Both the position numbers and the translations under genes were made by a program. DNA of 64,000 bases, from NCBI GenBank assembly GCA_911728435.2, contig OU452211.1:5270001-5334000 (forward strand), in the 5' to 3' direction. Positions 10,390-22,186 of this stretch are shown here, in pieces (position 1 is the stretch's first letter; each line of letters begins with the position of its first letter). The stretch is from Apoderus coryli (taxonomy: Eukaryota > Arthropoda > Insecta > Coleoptera > Attelabidae). The notes beneath the pieces were generated by a model that was given only the letters and a program-made list of their open reading frames with translations, did not search any database and was not told the origin of the DNA.

Positions 10390-12400
10390 ATTCAAATTTA
10401 TTAAGTTCTACCCCGTAGCACCTTTGCATCTTTTACGCTGACATCAGGTAAGCGCAGTTATTATGAAAAATGATAATAATAATATCTGATATGAGACGTA
10501 TTATGATTATTATATTATGATGGGATTAAACCAGGCTGTTTATATCTATAGATCTGTGGTCATAGTAGGTATGTCACGGCATAGTGGGCAGAGACCTTTA
10601 TCCGAAAACTTAAATCCACTATTAGTATTTTAGGGGCATGTTTAGTTCCTTGTAAAAATTAGCTGCAATATTAAAGTACAATGTTGTAACTAATGTGTTT
10701 TTTCACGAGCTATACACGAAAGTAATATCAGTTCCTGACGATATTTTAAAAACCTGTTATTTACGACTTGACTTCATTTAAATTTTAAATGTATTTTCAT
10801 TCCATATTATACTTACTTACCTTTTTCACCCATTATAATAATGTCTTTCAGTAACTACATTTTAATGATAATTATTGTTCAAGTAGAGCTTTATAAAAGC
10901 GCATAGTATCAAAAAGAGTTTATCTAGATATATTATATGAATTTTATTTCTCAAGCACAAAATATAAATATATATATATATATATAAATGTATAACAATA
11001 TAGGCCATTTCACATCTCCAATAAAGATAGATGGGCCAACTCTGAACACGTTCAATTCAAATAAATATTTCCCCCTTCTATACACAGGCGGCACGACAAA
11101 TATCTCGACTACTGGTTCCGATATATATGGCGCGAACCAGTGAAGGGTAAAAAAAATCTTAAAATTTGCCAGGCAGTTGCGAAATGAGAAATTTATTTGA
11201 AAACTTATCTGAAAGTTATAATAAATAATTTTTTTAAATATTTTGTCAGAGAACAACTAAACAGTCAGGAAAGGCGCATCTCTATGTGTCTTCCTTCTAA
11301 ATGGAGTTGATCTTGGTCATATGTAATTTAGGGTAAAAAGGTTTCAGAAAAAGCTCGAGAAAAAGTTTTACATTTTTCACAATTTTCTCTCAGGTTTGCC
11401 ATGAATTTTAAATATCTGAACTGTATTGGTCAAAAGTGTGTATCCGGAAATAAGTGCTGAATAGGAGCTTTATTTTTCGTGGGACATCCTTTTTTGTTTT
11501 GGTTTTGATATATTGTTTGGAAGCTACGTCCAAAGATCTCAAGCAGTTGAGACTGGATTCGTGTACTAATTCCAGTAATTTTTGATTGGATGTATTGGAT
11601 TAGGTGGATGGAAATTTTTATTTGTGTTCCTGCAATTCTTGTATTAATAAATCTTAGCATTGGTGTAAAATTATACAATGTTTATGATCTACGCCACTGT
11701 AGCGGTCAATTCCTGCTGGACCAGCACACGAGAGTCATATTCCCACTATCGTGTTTTCTGCTGCCGACCGAGTGGCTACTTTTCCTGCGACGTGCATACG
11801 TCTACCCTTATAAATCATGAACAATATTTCCATGAGCATATTATTTGATTTATTATATTAATTGTGGCAGTTACCATAAATATTTCTAAAAAAGAAAAAT
11901 ATGTTTTTCTTAGTTATACCAACTGCTTTTGTATAGATATAAATAAATATGTATAACTAACTATTCGTATTCTATATTTGATGATTTTTAAAATTTAAAA
12001 AAAATCCTTTCTCTCTGATTTATTTACTTAACTAGGTTCTATTGGATTAAAAGTCAATTGCATATATCAGACTTTGTCGAACATCGGCATAGTTCTAATT
12101 AGTAACTCTCTAGAAGAATGCTGGACCTTGAAGATTGAAGATTCCAAGAAAAACCAAAATAAATCGTTAAGTGCTAGTGTGATTCTGGGGTCTTTGATGA
12201 ATGACCGAAACTCTAAAGTCTATGCAATATTATAATAACGTAGCTACAATGATGATCAAAGTTTTTTACATGAGATAAAAGTAGGGAGCCAATAAGCTCA
12301 TAAATCAACCCCTTTTGTAGTGCCTGAACCGTTCTGCGGCTTAAGGAACCACGGAGAGGTTCAGAAAGGAAACACACAGTAGGTACTTATGCATCAACTT
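10390..12400. other. No gene recognised
   Basis: It contains a short (TA)n run at about 10971-10986 and unrelated short ORFs. A strong minus-strand donor-like site, AAAAG|GTAAGTAAG, at about 10819 has no convincing partner. Confidence 0.4.
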
Positions 12401-12481
12401 TGAACAGCTGTATCTCAGGAACTAATAGGTCTAAATAGATCAAATTAGTGTCCATTTGTTGGAAAGTTAGTCGTTCTTAAT

Positions 12482-13556
12482 ATTCAATTCAATTCAATTC
12501 AATTTATTTGCTTATAAAATTTTTTACAAATTTACAGCAAAATGTTTGTGTACAATGTAAAATTTACAAGAACAAAAACAAAAATATCTATTATAAATAC
12601 AATCAACGACAACCATAACCACCAAACACTAACCAATGCATATAAAATAAGTGTTATGCGATTCATATATTATACTATTACATACCGTGCTATTACCCTG
12701 AAAATTAATAGTGAATTGTTTTATATAAAATACGAGAAAGAAAATAACAATTAAAAAAAAAACAAAAAAATGCATACTACTAGGCCCTATCCAAGACACT
12801 TAATATCATAATAATTAACCACTATTCATTAATAAAGAAGGAGCGTAACTTCAATACATTTTCAATGTGGTAACATATCGTCTTAATTGACTTAGTGTTA
12901 CTTTTAGACAGTTCAGTCTTGAAGTCGAGATACGATCTAAGGAAATACTCGGAACTCTCATTGATACATGACAAGGGGACACATTCGAACAAAACATGCT
13001 GGATAGATTGGTTGACTTTAAGATTACACACACTACAAATCTCCTCACACTGGATCTGATAAGTTATACCACGGACAGACAAACTGAGGAATACTTTGCT
13101 CGCCAAACGGAGTTGTGCTATGATCCTAATAAAATTTATATGCATGTCGAGCTGAAGGTATCTCTGACAGGCGGAGCTGGGAATATTAGGCGCAGTATAT
13201 AGTGGGTAACTCGAAAGCGTGGCCAAATGGAAATCCTCACCAGAACACCTGTCCCTAAATTCATCCGAATAGAGCTGCTTTTCACTTTTCAGTTGTGCGA
13301 CTGTCAGACGTTCAAACTGGTCACCACGGTCAATATAGTTAAACATGCATTTCACCTGTGCTGCCCAGTTATATCTGACATCAACATCCGTATCAAGTAA
13401 GTTTATTTGTCGCAAAAAACATTTTTTAGGAAATCTGGAGGAGTCCATCAGCATTAGCTTCTGCAACCAATTCAGTGTTAGCTGGAATAGCATAACTGAA
13501 ACTATATGATAACTTTTGCCATTAAATGAGTCCTTAGTAGTGATATTGAAAAACAT
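12482..13556 (-). mobile_element. 5'-truncated non-LTR retrotransposon with pentanucleotide tail
   Basis: The minus strand has a long open frame from the C-terminal part of ORF2, a 3' UTR of about 300 bases, and ends in tandem TTGAA units at 12482-12504. Short tandem tails at the 3' end are typical of I/Jockey-group LINEs. The 5' end is truncated within or next to a separate repeat also found at 55694-56015. Confidence 0.7.
12822..13556 (-). CDS. C-terminal part of LINE ORF2 (post-RT region with zinc motif)
   Basis: This 244-codon frame is uninterrupted, the longest intact frame in the window. Residues 58-70 (VDVRYNWAAQVKC) match the conserved region after the reverse transcriptase of insect I/Jockey-like elements. 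Residues 174-192 form a C-x2-C-x9-H-x4-C motif (CSVC, then H187, then C192), the usual zinc knuckle near the end of ORF2, preceded by the typical IAQLRLASK helix. The reverse transcriptase and endonuclease are missing. The first 20 or so residues probably come from the flanking repeat rather than the element. An open frame this long suggests a recent insertion. It is not expected to be functional alone. Confidence 0.7.
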   Translation of the reverse strand: MFFNITTKDSFNGKSYHIVSVMLFQLTLNWLQKLMLMDSSRFPKKCFLRQINLLDTDVDVRYNWAAQVKCMFNYIDRGDQFERLTVAQLKSEKQLYSDEFRDRCSGEDFHLATLSSYPLYTAPNIPSSACQRYLQLDMHINFIRIIAQLRLASKVFLSLSVRGITYQIQCEEICSVCNLKVNQSIQHVLFECVPLSCINESSEYFLRSYLDFKTELSKSNTKSIKTICYHIENVLKLRSFFINE

Positions 13557-13790
13557 TGAACAAAACTGTAAAATCTTCTTTTTTTTTTTAATTTTGCAAA
13601 ACTTTAAATTGCTTTATCTTAGAAACAACTTTGTTCTTTTGCAAATGTGGCCGTTTCTTTGCAATTTAAGCTTTTAGTCCTTGGTGCTCAAAATTGACAG
13701 AAAGTGAGAAAGTTTGGCAGTTTTAGTAGAATTTGACAATGATTCAGAAGGCGTTCGAGGTCAAAAACTCAGATTTGTTATTACCCCTCT
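13508..13790 (+). repeat. Dispersed non-coding repeat, copy A
   Basis: Blocks including TTTTGCCATTAAATGAGTCC, GGTCAAAAACTCAGATTTG and GTCAAAATTGACA-like sequence recur in the same order at 55694-56015, with small indels. No ORF is conserved between the copies. Confidence 0.55.
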
Positions 13791-14065
13791 TTTAGTACGA
13801 TTTCCATGAATTATTTTGAAATTCTTGTTAAATGAAGCAAAATTCGCAACTTCACTCTGTGCCATGGACTATTTACATTATCGGTTCTACACTGCTGATG
13901 TTGGAACATTCAAATGTACAGGCAAAGTATATTTTTCATTCGTTCAGGTTCAGTTCTTCCTCTGCTGATGATTTTGTTACAAAATTCTCGACATCTTTCT
14001 TCTTTCTTGTAATGCTCGAAATATTTGTGAAACAAAACATGAAACAGTTACCTACAGCATAGGGT

Positions 14066-14140
14066 TAGGAAATAAATCGCTGGGGGCTCAAACTGGGGAT
14101 AGTAGAAACAATATCTTGATTTGGCCATCGCAATTACCTA
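14066..14140 (-). mobile_element. Heavily decayed mariner fragment
   Basis: The minus strand gives YPQFEPPAIYFL in one frame and LSPV, stop, APSDLFP in another, matching the mariner motif YSPDLAPSDYFLF split by frameshifts. The DNA block CGCTGGGGGCT is shared with the fragment at 1652-1779. Confidence 0.45.
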
Positions 14141-15780
14141 CGCTATAATAATAATTTCCTTCTCATCTTCATTGGGGTTGGTTTGCCTTGAATAGGTTAT
14201 GAAAAATATACTTGTTAGACAGTCTGGAAAATTCCTGTATCAGGCCGGAAACTTTTTCCGCAATCCTCGTATTCTATGATCTCCCTGTTTCTTTAAAGTC
14301 AACTAAGGTTATCTATTTGATTTGTCACTCGAGTTCTTTTATATTTCATTACATGGAAACGCCATGATTTACTGTAATGAGTTTTCTTTCTCAGGCAACG
14401 AAAGGGCAAAAAATCTGGTGTTAATAATGTTAATTAATATTTTCTAAAAAAGGTATGGAAGGGACTGTAAGATTTCTCTCTCAAATATTTGAATAAAAAG
14501 TTGAGATCGTGAGAGGAAAAATTTTAAAGGTAGAGAATGTTATTAAAAAGGGATTATTGTAAAAACGGAGCGAAGGTGATTTTTTTACCGTTTTTTCTTC
14601 CTTCTGAAAGCAATGTTTATGACAGTTATGAGCTTCGTATTATTACAGAGGGCGACAGAATTATTTTTATTTACAGTGGTCAAACTTGGCATATGATAAG
14701 TCCGATGGTGTATAATCCTTTGTTTTAGTTATTAAATCAAAGAATAGGTAATATGCTTTGCACTTAACCAACCAAACTAAAAGCAAAACCTAAATTATTT
14801 AAAACAGACCGTCGAATCCTTTCGTATCGTTGCTCCCACTTTAAGAAGCCAAGAAATAAGGGTGAGTTTTGAATCAATATTTGATTGCGGGAATTAGTGC
14901 TTTATCTGGATTCAGCAGACCTCTCCATAACAGGCGAAAGAGAGAGGCCGGTCGGCTTGATGAAGGTTCGTTGATTGTTTGACAGAGGCCATGTATACGC
15001 GCGAAGAATTAACTTAGGAGGTCTATGGCTAGTGGACGGGAGTTTTATTATAAGGGAAATGATTTTTAGCCGTAACGAAATTAGCGTGGTAATAAGGGTT
15101 TGTTAGGTTTCGTTAACAGATTTCTAACTGTTGTTGCTGATGCAGACATTAATAATTAAGTAGACATAATTTTGTGCTATACAAGGCATTTTGTTTAAAA
15201 TAGCGGAGCCTCAGTCTTATTCAGTGTAACAAGACTGAGGTATGAGTCAACAGATAGGGACTAATTCGTTTCGCACTTATTATGAGCTTGTCAGATATAT
15301 AGACCGGTAGATAGATGTAATACATCATACAATATCCCCAGTAACACACATCTCAGTGCATAGAGAGATCGATAAATCCAATAGGTAGAGCCAATTTATT
15401 TAATAAATTTTAATATTACTATGGTGTTGTTAGGAAACAACATTCATTAAGAAATAAGAAAATATGAACATTCCTAGCCATATTAAAATAACTGTTACCC
15501 TCGATGTACGAATAGCTGCCCATATTTAAGTGTAAAAGTAATATTTCTGTGACTTTTTTCTCATTTACCTTTTTCGTAAGCCTTTTTGTGACAAGCTATA
15601 TTTCCATATACATTTATTTTTTATTTAAATTATTCCATATCTCGAATAGGATTAAGAATTTTTTTTATTTTGACCCCTTTTCCACTATTTACGAACGCTT
15701 TTGTAAGCAAGTTTTTTATGATACATTTTGTAGGTTATATTCTATCAAAGCTATAAATAACTAGTCAGTATTTCTGCTAT
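14141..15780. other. No gene recognised
   Basis: It has short ORFs only. The part at 14930-15120 is less AT-rich and not obviously transposon-derived, so it could be unique or regulatory sequence. Confidence 0.3.
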
Positions 15781-15783
15781 ATG

Positions 15784-16075
15784 GTTAGGAAATATGTCTT
15801 CCACGACTTATCCAGCGGTTCGGAAATGTAATATCCAAGTAGGCTAAGACAATTCTGGAAAAGTGGGCTGGGGCCCCATCTGGCATGAAAAACATGTTTC
15901 TTCTTAGCTCTTACGGTAAATCATCCAACCAGTCTGGCAGCGGATTCTGCAGAAAATTAAGGTAGAACTGTCAGTTTAAATTAGAGGGTAGCTCGACAGG
16001 ACCCAACATGTAATTGCCAATAAGTCCATACCAACAAGTAAGTTTACGCGTTCTGAAAATGTCGTTCGGTTACTA
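15784..16075 (-). pseudogene. Tc1/mariner-superfamily transposase pseudogene (insect DDxD type)
   Basis: One minus-strand frame, broken only by stops, reads RKLTCWYGLIGNYMLGPVEL, FYLNFLQNPLPDW, then MFFMPDGAPAHFSRIV, YLDITFPNRW and ISRGRH. It matches the stretch from the WCG motif through the second catalytic Asp (DGAPAHF) to the conserved RWIGRGGP block. The third Asp block (SPDLTPLDFFLW) should follow but is missing. The same transposase type, represented by the missing part, occurs at 59900-60175. Confidence 0.75.
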
Positions 16076-16900
16076 AGTGGGGCTTCCTTAAAGCCCACAC
16101 ATGTTTATTTATATAAAATTGCAGACGCTGCGCCGGTTCGTGTAAAAGTTGCAATAGTTTTTATCATCCAAACCTACTTTGAAAAATTGTACATTTGCAA
16201 ATCAAAATCTAACCGGATGTAAGTGCTATTTTTAATAAAAACGTAAATACACTGAGGCACAAAAAAGTTGCACTTGTTTTTATGTAATCCGAGTGCTACA
16301 GAAAGCGCCCCCTACAATTATCAACAAATTCATATTCCTCTCTCCCAAAAACCCCCGACCAAATAATCTCATGCAAAAATATTGGTTTGAAACTAGGTTA
16401 TTTAGGATAATCAAAAACGATGTTATCACTTTGGCAACGCTGTATTTCGGTTATTATAAACTAAGGTAGGTTTGTCGAAATCTCAATATTTCCACTGAAA
16501 GAATCTGCAGTGGTTACTGTGTACCATTAATTATGGGACACCTGTATGGATCTAATTTCTAATGCTGTTAATTACAAAATCAAATTCCCTGTTTCGGTGG
16601 TTTTTGCTTACTACATACTTTCACTGTTCGACCATTATATATATTTTCAAGTCGACATTACAACATGAACATGAATTTTCGTTAAATTTATGGCGTTTTG
16701 AGTTCCGAACCCAAACTCACACACTCCAACATAGCAATATGCTGCTGGCGTGATTTAGATAGAAAACGCGACTTTCGTTGCTATTTATAATATCATCATC
16801 TGGCTTGTAGATATGAATAAATACATAGAGAATAGGCTCTGTTGAAGCTAGCAAGCAAATGCATGAGCGTAGCTTTAAAAATATTAACAGGTTTTGGATC

Positions 16901-17120
16901 ATATAATAATAATAATAAACAGTTTATTTGCAATCAAACTAATACATATTCTATATAAACAAAAATTAAAAGAAAAGAAAAACTTAAATTGACTACAAAA
17001 CGGGTCAAAAGTTACTGACTTTTGATAAAATTCTTGAATACGTTGAATTCTTGATTTATCTGCTGTAGTTAAACAAGATCCATACACTATGTCTCCATAG
17101 TTAAAATGGCAAATCAAGAG
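16901..17120 (-). mobile_element. LINE 3' end with (TTA)n tail
   Basis: The minus strand reads YGDIVYGSCLTTADKSRIQR, the late reverse-transcriptase segment usually seen as YxDxVYGxxLTxxxxxRIQRxQN. Sequence continues to AATAAACTG-like bases and a (TTA)n tail at 16903-16919. The part between the two is deleted compared with a full ORF2. It is non-functional. Confidence 0.6.
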
Positions 17121-17386
17121 AGTCTGTTAATTTAATTTTAAGAGACTGACAACATGTTTTTGCAGAATATCTTGTTTAGGTTTTAGAATATGATAATATG
17201 ATTCGACCCTAAGTCTTCAGACCCACTCTATTTTCAGATATTTTAAATCCTTAATACTAAACTTCTTCTTAATTTTCTAATTGATCAGTAAACGAGTTTT
17301 CCATTTATCCAATTTTATCATTAGGGTCAAGTTTGACCTCTAAAATCGACGAAAATCGCTGAAGAAGTCAGCCGAAATATTCGCTA

Positions 17387-17626
17387 TTGATGTTGGAATT
17401 CATTTTAAAAATAATATCAAACAGGACCTGTGCAATTGCAGTACAGAATCCGGAAGTCAGAAGCATATATAGTTTCACAGCGGCGGCGATAGAAATATAT
17501 TCAGATCATGAAATGACTAATGATTCCACACTTTTCCAAATCATTAATAACATCTTCTACATCAAAACAACTAAAACCATGGCACTCCTAATCAGTGGTA
17601 AAACGGAGATTATAAACAAACGTTAG
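17387..17626 (+). pseudogene. Possible P-element/THAP9-like transposase fragment
   Basis: The 79-codon frame contains CAIAVQNPEVRS, SFTAAAIEIY and STLFQIINNIFYIKTTK. Order and spacing resemble the P-superfamily region before the GTP-binding part (pattern AxQxxSxSVAxAI, TAxFxxxxNxxFDxxN). No catalytic residues are visible, and a chance similarity is possible. Confidence 0.22.
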
Positions 17627-17629
17627 GCG

Positions 17630-19780
17630 AAGTTTATATCGGTTAGCTGGCGTTTCATGAAAAGGCTAGTGAAAAATTCGAGCTTAAACATTTACATTTT
17701 GAAATTTGGATGTAGTCTTCATATTGCTTGTGAAGATTCGACCAGTGAAGTAATTAAAGGAATGTTCTCTGAACAAGGCTACAAAGTCAGTAACTTGTTA
17801 TTGCTCTATAAGCGATAAAGCTATCGCGAATATTCTATAAAGTTACAGACGGCTTTGCGGAAATATACGCGAACGGTCGCCACAAAGTAAAGAATTTAAA
17901 TAGATTGACTCTGTTGGCAAGAGATCTTTTACTAAATTTATGACTAGCCTAGTCGTAAAGGACGTTATACGAAAACACCAACGTACAAACCACTAATTTT
18001 TTTCGAGGGTATGATGTCTTGCCCAATTTCATTGGCAAAATATCTAAGCTGAATGCACCGTAAAACTTAACGTTAGTGAGTTCCCAGTGTTACCACGTAC
18101 GCTACTGTTTTTCTGGAAGAGGGTTGAAAAGTTCTTAGGCAGTTTGTGGGTTACAGTTACCCGGAAGGCTCATAACGAACGGTGGTTCTCGGTTTTGGGA
18201 CGCGTCAAGAATTGAAAATTTATGGAGATGGTTGTGGATTTGGCAAAATGTTATATAAATATTTTTTTTTTTAGTTTGGCTGTAGATATACGTAGGTACA
18301 TGAAGTATTTTATCATATAAGCAATTGTACAATGTGTTATTCAATTTCCATTATGATGATGATACCATAATAATCAGTTTTGAGCTGCTTACAGCAGTCT
18401 AAAGCCGGCAATATTTAAAGGGGGGATTGCTCGGGTCATTCATTTTATGGAAAAAAGTAAAAAATAACGGTTTTGATGAAGCGAGTTTTGCTGTTTACTG
18501 ATGAAAGAGTTATATGGTGCACATAAAAGAACATAAGAATCACAATGCAATTAACAATGTTCAGTGTTCTGTAGAAGAGCTTAAGAAGAACCATGCCATT
18601 TTGTAGACTTATTTTTTTAACATAGTTAAAGAGAAATGTCTATAATTGTGTTTGCTTTTGTGATATGGACTTGCGGTTGTCGCAGTTCCCTACAGAATCA
18701 AAAAATATTCAATAATCCGGAAAAAAGTCATTTGAAATTTCATTTGGAAAAGCCAGAAAATTTGTTTTTACGCAAAAACGAACCAGATTAAATCTAGGAA
18801 GGTTCTAGTTTGGTTCTAAAAATACATGGATTAATATATCTTAAAACGAACAGTGTATTTTGCGCTAATTTGAGTTGGATTAAGGAATCAGATTAACCAC
18901 CTACCCGCCTATGAAGTCACACACGACCAGAACTAAAAGTTACTTCATTTTATTCCTTCCATCTGGCAAATAATATGTATGAGATGTACCATATACTACT
19001 ATTCCTGAATACTAATAAAATCGTAATTTTGCTTCTATGTTTTCTATGTGCATCTGCATACTTTATTAAGCTTTTTGCGCCTTTGAGTCTAATGCAATTT
19101 ATTTCTCGTTGATGTCGTATTTTACTGACTGATGCATCATGGTAACGAATGAAAAGTCGTATATGTTTTATGTACAATACAACAGTTTCACTTCTGATAA
19201 TTTCAACAAACTAACTTTGTTATGAATGTTTCCGAAATTAGACACTCGAGAAGCCTGTACCTACTAAGTAGTGTAACGATAGTGGTATTTGACATTAGTG
19301 AGCTTTTATCGGAAATGTGACTAAAGATGTAACATGTTTTTCAACGTTATCCCCAAAAGAAACGGTTGATCCTACGTTCAAAATGCATGTTTTTGAGCAT
19401 CCCTGAATTTGAATAATTCATACTTGTTAGCAAGTGAATGCTGATGATGATTCGTGTTAGATGAGATTGGAGAATCCTCAAATATGTTTTTTTTGTTTTG
19501 TATAATATATTTTGTATTTTGATTAGAATCCAACATACTCAAAGTAAAGTACATATTAAAGTAAATTCCTAAACCTTAAATATACAGTTCGCGATTTTCA
19601 ATCTGGAGGGAACTGCGTCATCTCCAAGATAAGCAAAAGTGCATAATATAGAGCACGTACTCACGCTCCACAAAATAATAATAATAATAATAAAACCGAA
19701 ATCCAAAAGCGGCTGAACTCAATTAATCAATAAAACAGTAAAACGTTCCCCCGTCGCCCTTAAGAGTGTATATAAGGGTG
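17630..19780. other. No gene recognised
   Basis: Only short ORFs and poly-A or poly-T runs are seen. A (ATA)n run at 19675-19696 may be a LINE tail remnant. Confidence 0.35.
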
Positions 19781-19789
19781 TACAGTAGT

Positions 19790-20010
19790 AGTATGAAGGG
19801 GGTGGCAGGGGTAGTTTTTGAGGGGAGTGGGTGGACGACGGTGAGAACGATGGAGGAAAAGAGAGATAGGGTGGAGAAGAGCATGAGGAAAGGGGTTATA
19901 AGGCGGTGGTGAAGCCGAAGGGGTCGCAATGTGCTGCGGTTTAGAGAGATGCTGGGCCGTAAAAGAGGAAGAGAACCAACTGGCAACAGTGTAAACGGTG
20001 GTTGTGGTCG
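19790..20010 (+). other. GC- and purine-rich block
   Basis: This block is strongly purine-biased on the plus strand and clearly richer in G and C than its surroundings. The frame MEEKRDRVEKSMRKG, one stop, then GRNVLRFREMLGRKRGREP is highly basic. The opposite strand has a low-complexity Pro/Leu frame. No family is recognised. It may be a TE ORF1 remnant or simple-sequence expansion. Confidence 0.35.
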
Positions 20011-20169
20011 CTTCAAGAATCCAACGGTATTATATTGGAAACAGTGGCTTGCATGTAGCCCTCGTTATGAAGGTGTTTCTAGTTTTAAATTTGTTCAGAA
20101 ACTTTATTGTTGTCTGAAATAAATGAATAATCAGCAACAGAACTTAAGATAGTTTATACAGTATACATC

Positions 20170-20310
20170 TAACAACTAAGTGTATATTAAAACATTTAAA
20201 ATATACCAAAAAGCGTTTGAGAAAAATACTACGGGATATGTCTAGGTGCTCATGAACTTTTCGGTAACATTGAGCGTAGACAAGGGGTTTAAAAAAGGGT
20301 CCAAAGATTT
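20170..20310 (-). repeat. Dispersed repeat, third copy of the 4080 family
   Basis: The minus strand shows CCCCTTGTCTACGC, GAGCACCTAGACATATCCCG and AGTATTTTTCTCAAACGC, parallel to the copies at 4080 and 7660. Confidence 0.45.
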
Positions 20311-22000
20311 TAAAAATTCATATTTCTTAAACTTATCTGAAATATAGTACGAGTACTTAAGTAAGGTAAATTAAATATGGGGAGTTACATCTGATGTAAT
20401 TATTTGACCATTTAACCTTGTTTTAGAAAAGAGAGTGAAAAATACAATCACGCCTTGGGGAAAGTACCTACTCGGCAGGTAATCATGATACCACAAACTA
20501 AATTCAGTCGGAAAAGTGTTTTACATTGCAATTAAACCTTATAAAAACCATTTACCATTGTGGTTGTTTGGCACAATGCAATTATCCCTGGCTGTTTTCC
20601 TTTTCCCTTTTATTTAACTTCATATTATTCTTTTCTGTGGTAGACCGTTAACATTTCACCTCTTAATTGTGTGTGAATGTGTGAAAGTGAGTTAAAATGA
20701 ATGTGTGAATGCGTATTTTGTAAAACCAACAAGATTTTTTTAGAAGAATGCGCTGGGAGAATACGGAATGAACTGTGACAGCATTATGGAAACGATTACA
20801 GGGATATAAACTGAATTAGACCGATAGAAATAAATTATTTTTAAAGCATGATACAGTTTAAACGTGGTACGAGGCAACTTTGTTAAAATATTGAATTGAT
20901 ATTGTCCTTTTGCAGCTTTAGGGAAATTTGTTTAATTTTTTGTTTGTCCAATTACTAACATCTAGATGCGCCATTTGGGCTAGCTAACCGTAACAAGCCT
21001 TTTAAACTCGAGAGTTTGTCTGCGAATCATTGTAATTTCACCAGACTATGCTCTCGATTTGCTGTAGTTTTTTATCGAATAGTTTCTGTACTTTTGTGAA
21101 ACGATTATTTTCAAAATTATTACTTACTTTTCCTAATCACATAAATATTTTACAACGTGTGTGTGCATTGCAGAACTTTTAAATTTAATAACAGTGTATT
21201 CTCCAAAGTTGGCTCATACCCGTTCTTTCACAGCAGCATCTCAACTAAAAGTGACTCAAAAGAAAATCAAAATCACTTTGAAACATGATAAAGCAGTCTC
21301 TTGAATCGTTTAAAACAGTAAACATACTTGGCAAAATACCAAACACATTTTTCCACAATATATAACTCAAATTACGGACCAATAAATAACTGAGCTTTTG
21401 TCTTTTTTGGCTACTATACCGACGCCAAGCGTTATGGGAAAATGCTCGTTATAGCAGGATCGTTGCTTCTTATATTATCTTATCTATTTTTGCAATTAAT
21501 TTACGTGTTATAAAAGCTTGGTTTGTTATTATTTAAAAAATTATAGACATAGTCAGAATTGTTTTGTTAAAATTTACAAATCTAATATGGTTGAGTTTTA
21601 TCATTCTGTATGTTTACCCCATGTGAAAAAATTTATGTGTCTAAAGAGCGACAACGATATCATTTGTAAAAATGGGTTTGAAAGAATGCGTGCGTGCTGC
21701 CTGCTAAAAGACCAAAAGCGAATGGGCCATTTCATCAGGTCCATACCGGTCGTCAGCGTGCCGTTTATTTTCCCCTTTTATCCTTTTCGTATTATGCGTT
21801 CTTACATGAGCTTTTTTTTTTGTATGCCCATACTTGGAAATTTATCACTGAATAGGTGAATATTTGTAAGTTGTTTATCTATATTTTGTGGAGTAGTAAG
21901 AATGTGAGATGAACATCTATTTCACAATGTGTGAGCTTTCAGGCAGAAGCTCATCAAGAACAGTGTGAAACTGTCTTAAACAGAAAAAGAATGACCTGCT
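20311..22000. other. No gene recognised
   Basis: A 113-codon ORF at 21518-21859 is present but has no family signature and AT-driven composition, so I do not call it a gene. Confidence 0.35.
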
Positions 22001-22003
22001 TAC

Positions 22004-22186
22004 TTGGGTGATGGCACATAAGTTCAGAACTTTTAGTAGGTAATTATCATCTCTAATGTCTGGAAGGACTGTACGCTCGTCCTTTAAATCATCATCTCTC
22101 GTGGTTAGGCCTATCGGAAAGTTTCGAACGTCGCTTGTGCTTGGAGGATGATACTCGATCAAATTAGATTTGTGAAATGATCGATT
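22004..22186 (-). CDS. Candidate internal coding exon, 61 codons, unknown gene
   Basis: On the minus strand an acceptor (GAGTTTTCTATCAG) precedes, and a donor (CAA|GTAAGC) follows, a segment of exactly 183 nt that is open in phase 0 from end to end; the other two frames are closed. The product begins NRSFHKSNLIEYHPPSTSD and includes GLTTRDDDLKDERTVLPD and LLKVLNLCAIT. It is charged, non-repetitive and not AT-driven. I do not recognise the family. It is a symmetrical exon, so it can be read without knowing its neighbours. A degraded TE frame is the main alternative, but no TE signature is present. Confidence 0.4.

Noticed and set aside
16250..16280. CACTGAGGCACAAAAAAGTTGC, considered as a Tc1 terminus
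   Set aside because: No partner end found and the distance to the transposase remnant is ambiguous.
19723..20016. 97-codon minus-strand ORF rich in Pro and Leu
   Set aside because: Low-complexity complement of a purine-rich tract.
21518..21859. 113-codon plus-strand ORF
   Set aside because: No family signature, Lys/Phe/Cys content driven by AT composition, no supporting splice or promoter signals.
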